This document shows positions 60,011-64,000 of a stretch of DNA of 64,000 nucleotides, piece after piece. Position 1 is the first letter of the stretch; each line of letters begins with the position of its first letter. Both the position numbers and the translations under genes were made by a program. Below the pieces are notes generated by a model. The model ran no database searches. It saw only the letters and a program-made list of their open reading frames with translations, and was not told the DNA's origin. This DNA is from Lumbricus terrestris (lineage: Eukaryota; Annelida; Clitellata; Crassiclitellata; Lumbricidae): the NCBI GenBank assembly GCA_949752735.1, contig OX457037.1, positions 16,515,017 to 16,579,016 of the forward strand. The letters run 5' to 3'.

Positions 60011-61013
60011 GCCTATTATGGGTCTACCTGCCGTCTATTGCCTGAGACACGATGTTGGCTATACACAGGATACAGTGATGCTGCTCTGTAGTTATCATAA
60101 TCGTAAACTCGGTGTTTTGCGCTCACAAAATGTAAGCTATTATAGCCTCGTGTCGATCGTTAGTGTCGTGCATTCCATGCGTTGGAGTGTCATCTCTTTG
60201 AAAGGCATTGCAGGTAAGCTTTCGGTAGGTCCTAAGTGGCATGCTGCAGAAGGGCCTACTAGTTCCTAAGACTCAAGAGTTAATTACGCCTTCAGAAAAA
60301 GGAGGGTGACGGCCGGTAGTCAGCTATAGACCTTATTAATGTATAGGCCTATTTGTGACACTGACGCAGCGCGGTTAAACAACAACTAGGCCTATAGGTT
60401 GGTCAAAGAGAAATATACCGGTATATAGTGACTCTCTGAGGCTTTTGTTGAAAGAAGGATGAACTGGAAACTAGCCATAAGAAAAATATTGGTTTCCCTA
60501 TACTCCTACTTCGTGTAGGCCCTAATTGGCATAAGAAGTAGGCCTAGACCTATCTTCAGCGACTGACTAACAGTTGCAGATTTGCATTTCTGATTGAATT
60601 GCACGTTATGAACAGTCCTCTCGTGACTTATAAGCGCTTCTGAAAATGTATGATCATCATAGGTAGGCTCATATAGGCCTACTTTTGGCGGTTTTTTTAT
60701 AGGCCTTTAATGTTGCACAATTTCTAAAAGAATGAAATTTTTTGTTGTCGAAGTTCTCGCTCCTCCATTCCGATTTCCACTTTTATGTTATCGGGTGCTC
60801 TGCTCATGTATGAGAACGACGTTGCGGTTTCGTTGGCTGCTGCAGTTTCAGGGAGCCAGCGTATTCACATTCCCGGATGAACAATCTGACAAAGCGGACG
60901 GAATCTCGTTGTTGTTTTGATTTCGTAAAATCACTTTCTAATGACTAATTTTTAATGTTACGGCATAAAGGACGCATACGTTTTTCGAATAAAGCATTCG
61001 TCAGCTGCCCAGA
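60011..61013. other. BRSK upstream region, no other gene recognised
   Basis: Contains TAGGCCTA-type words (60340-60700). A 62-codon frame at 60732 has no recognisable domain. The 5' UTR and promoter of BRSK presumably lie in the last several hundred bp; no TATA box is evident. Confidence 0.45.
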
Positions 61014-63482
<2,469 letters not shown>

Positions 63483-64000
63483 GTAAGCGTCAGTTCTTCT
63501 TCAGGATGTTGACTTCCATGGTGAATTATATATTCTCCAATGTGTTCTTATAAGCATCATGGGTTGAACGTTTTTGCTAAGTTTGACCCAGGTAGTGGGG
63601 TCCATTCAGAACAGGTACTTAGCTGATGGATGCAATTAGCCACATGGCTGTGCTGCTTCTTCAACGCTTCCTTGCTTTTAAAGTAGAAAGCAGATGCTAT
63701 ATAATGCAAAGCCTAGTGATTCATTTTAAGTGTTGCAATAGATTCAATTACGAGCTGTACACATGGCATGAAGTGTAGGCATGCTTGTAAGGGCATGGCT
63801 GTGTTACGTTGCCATATGAATTGTTTTAATTGTTATTATTATTATTTTTTATTATTGTAGCATATTGTATTGCTGCATTTCATGTCTGTCTTCTGTTTCA
63901 TGGAGTTGAGATTATTTTCATTTTCTACATTGTTTATAAATTTGTAACCCAACATCACATTCAACTAACGTCAAACCAAACTAAGCTGTTTTCAGTACAT
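63483..64000 (+). other. BRSK: Start of BRSK intron 5
   Basis: Begins GTAAGC after the TGTGG of the activation loop. No further exon is recognised before the window ends. A short (ATT)n run lies at about 63833-63852. Confidence 0.7.

Overview
This is an animal nuclear window: genes are split by GT-AG introns, the proteins are metazoan, and the spaces between are packed with SINEs, LINEs, hAT-like DNA elements and an LTR retrotransposon. The very frequent TAGGCCTA-type words and the tRNA-derived SINEs suggest a marine invertebrate, perhaps an echinoderm or another invertebrate deuterostome. That placement is inference only.

Three conserved genes can be assembled exon by exon. RPL17 (minus strand, 26539-31972, six coding exons, 184 aa, one GC-AG intron) and IFT52 (plus strand, 33429-46360, fourteen coding exons, 431 aa) are divergent and share the 31973-33428 intergenic region. 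BRSK/SAD kinase (plus strand, from 61014) runs off the right edge after five exons. A two-exon gene on the minus strand (22129-23540) encodes a 94-aa protein with weak HMG-box resemblance that I do not recognise. Two further exon-like reading frames (1471-2241 and 13517-13738) look like terminal exons of unrecognised genes.

The left third (1-21.9 kb) is mostly transposon debris: a mariner-like element (685-1404), several hAT-like elements, LINE fragments and SINEs. At 8.28-12.17 kb an RTE-type LINE fragment was split by a hAT element with an exact 8-bp target duplication, and that element was in turn invaded by another LINE.

The most striking object is at 47755-59589: three almost identical 1.5-kb LTRs alternating with two almost identical 3.6-kb internal regions (period 5164 bp), with one CTAT duplication outside the whole array and none at the internal junctions. 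Each internal region encodes one 793-aa Gag-protease protein ending in a broken reverse transcriptase. No RNase H or integrase is seen. The LTRs carry a roughly 700-bp array of a ~10-bp TATGTTCCCT-like motif just before the TATA box.

The introns of RPL17, IFT52 and BRSK also hold TIR elements and SINEs. Exon boundaries were placed by reading splice sites and by comparison with remembered family conservation. No alignment or search was run.
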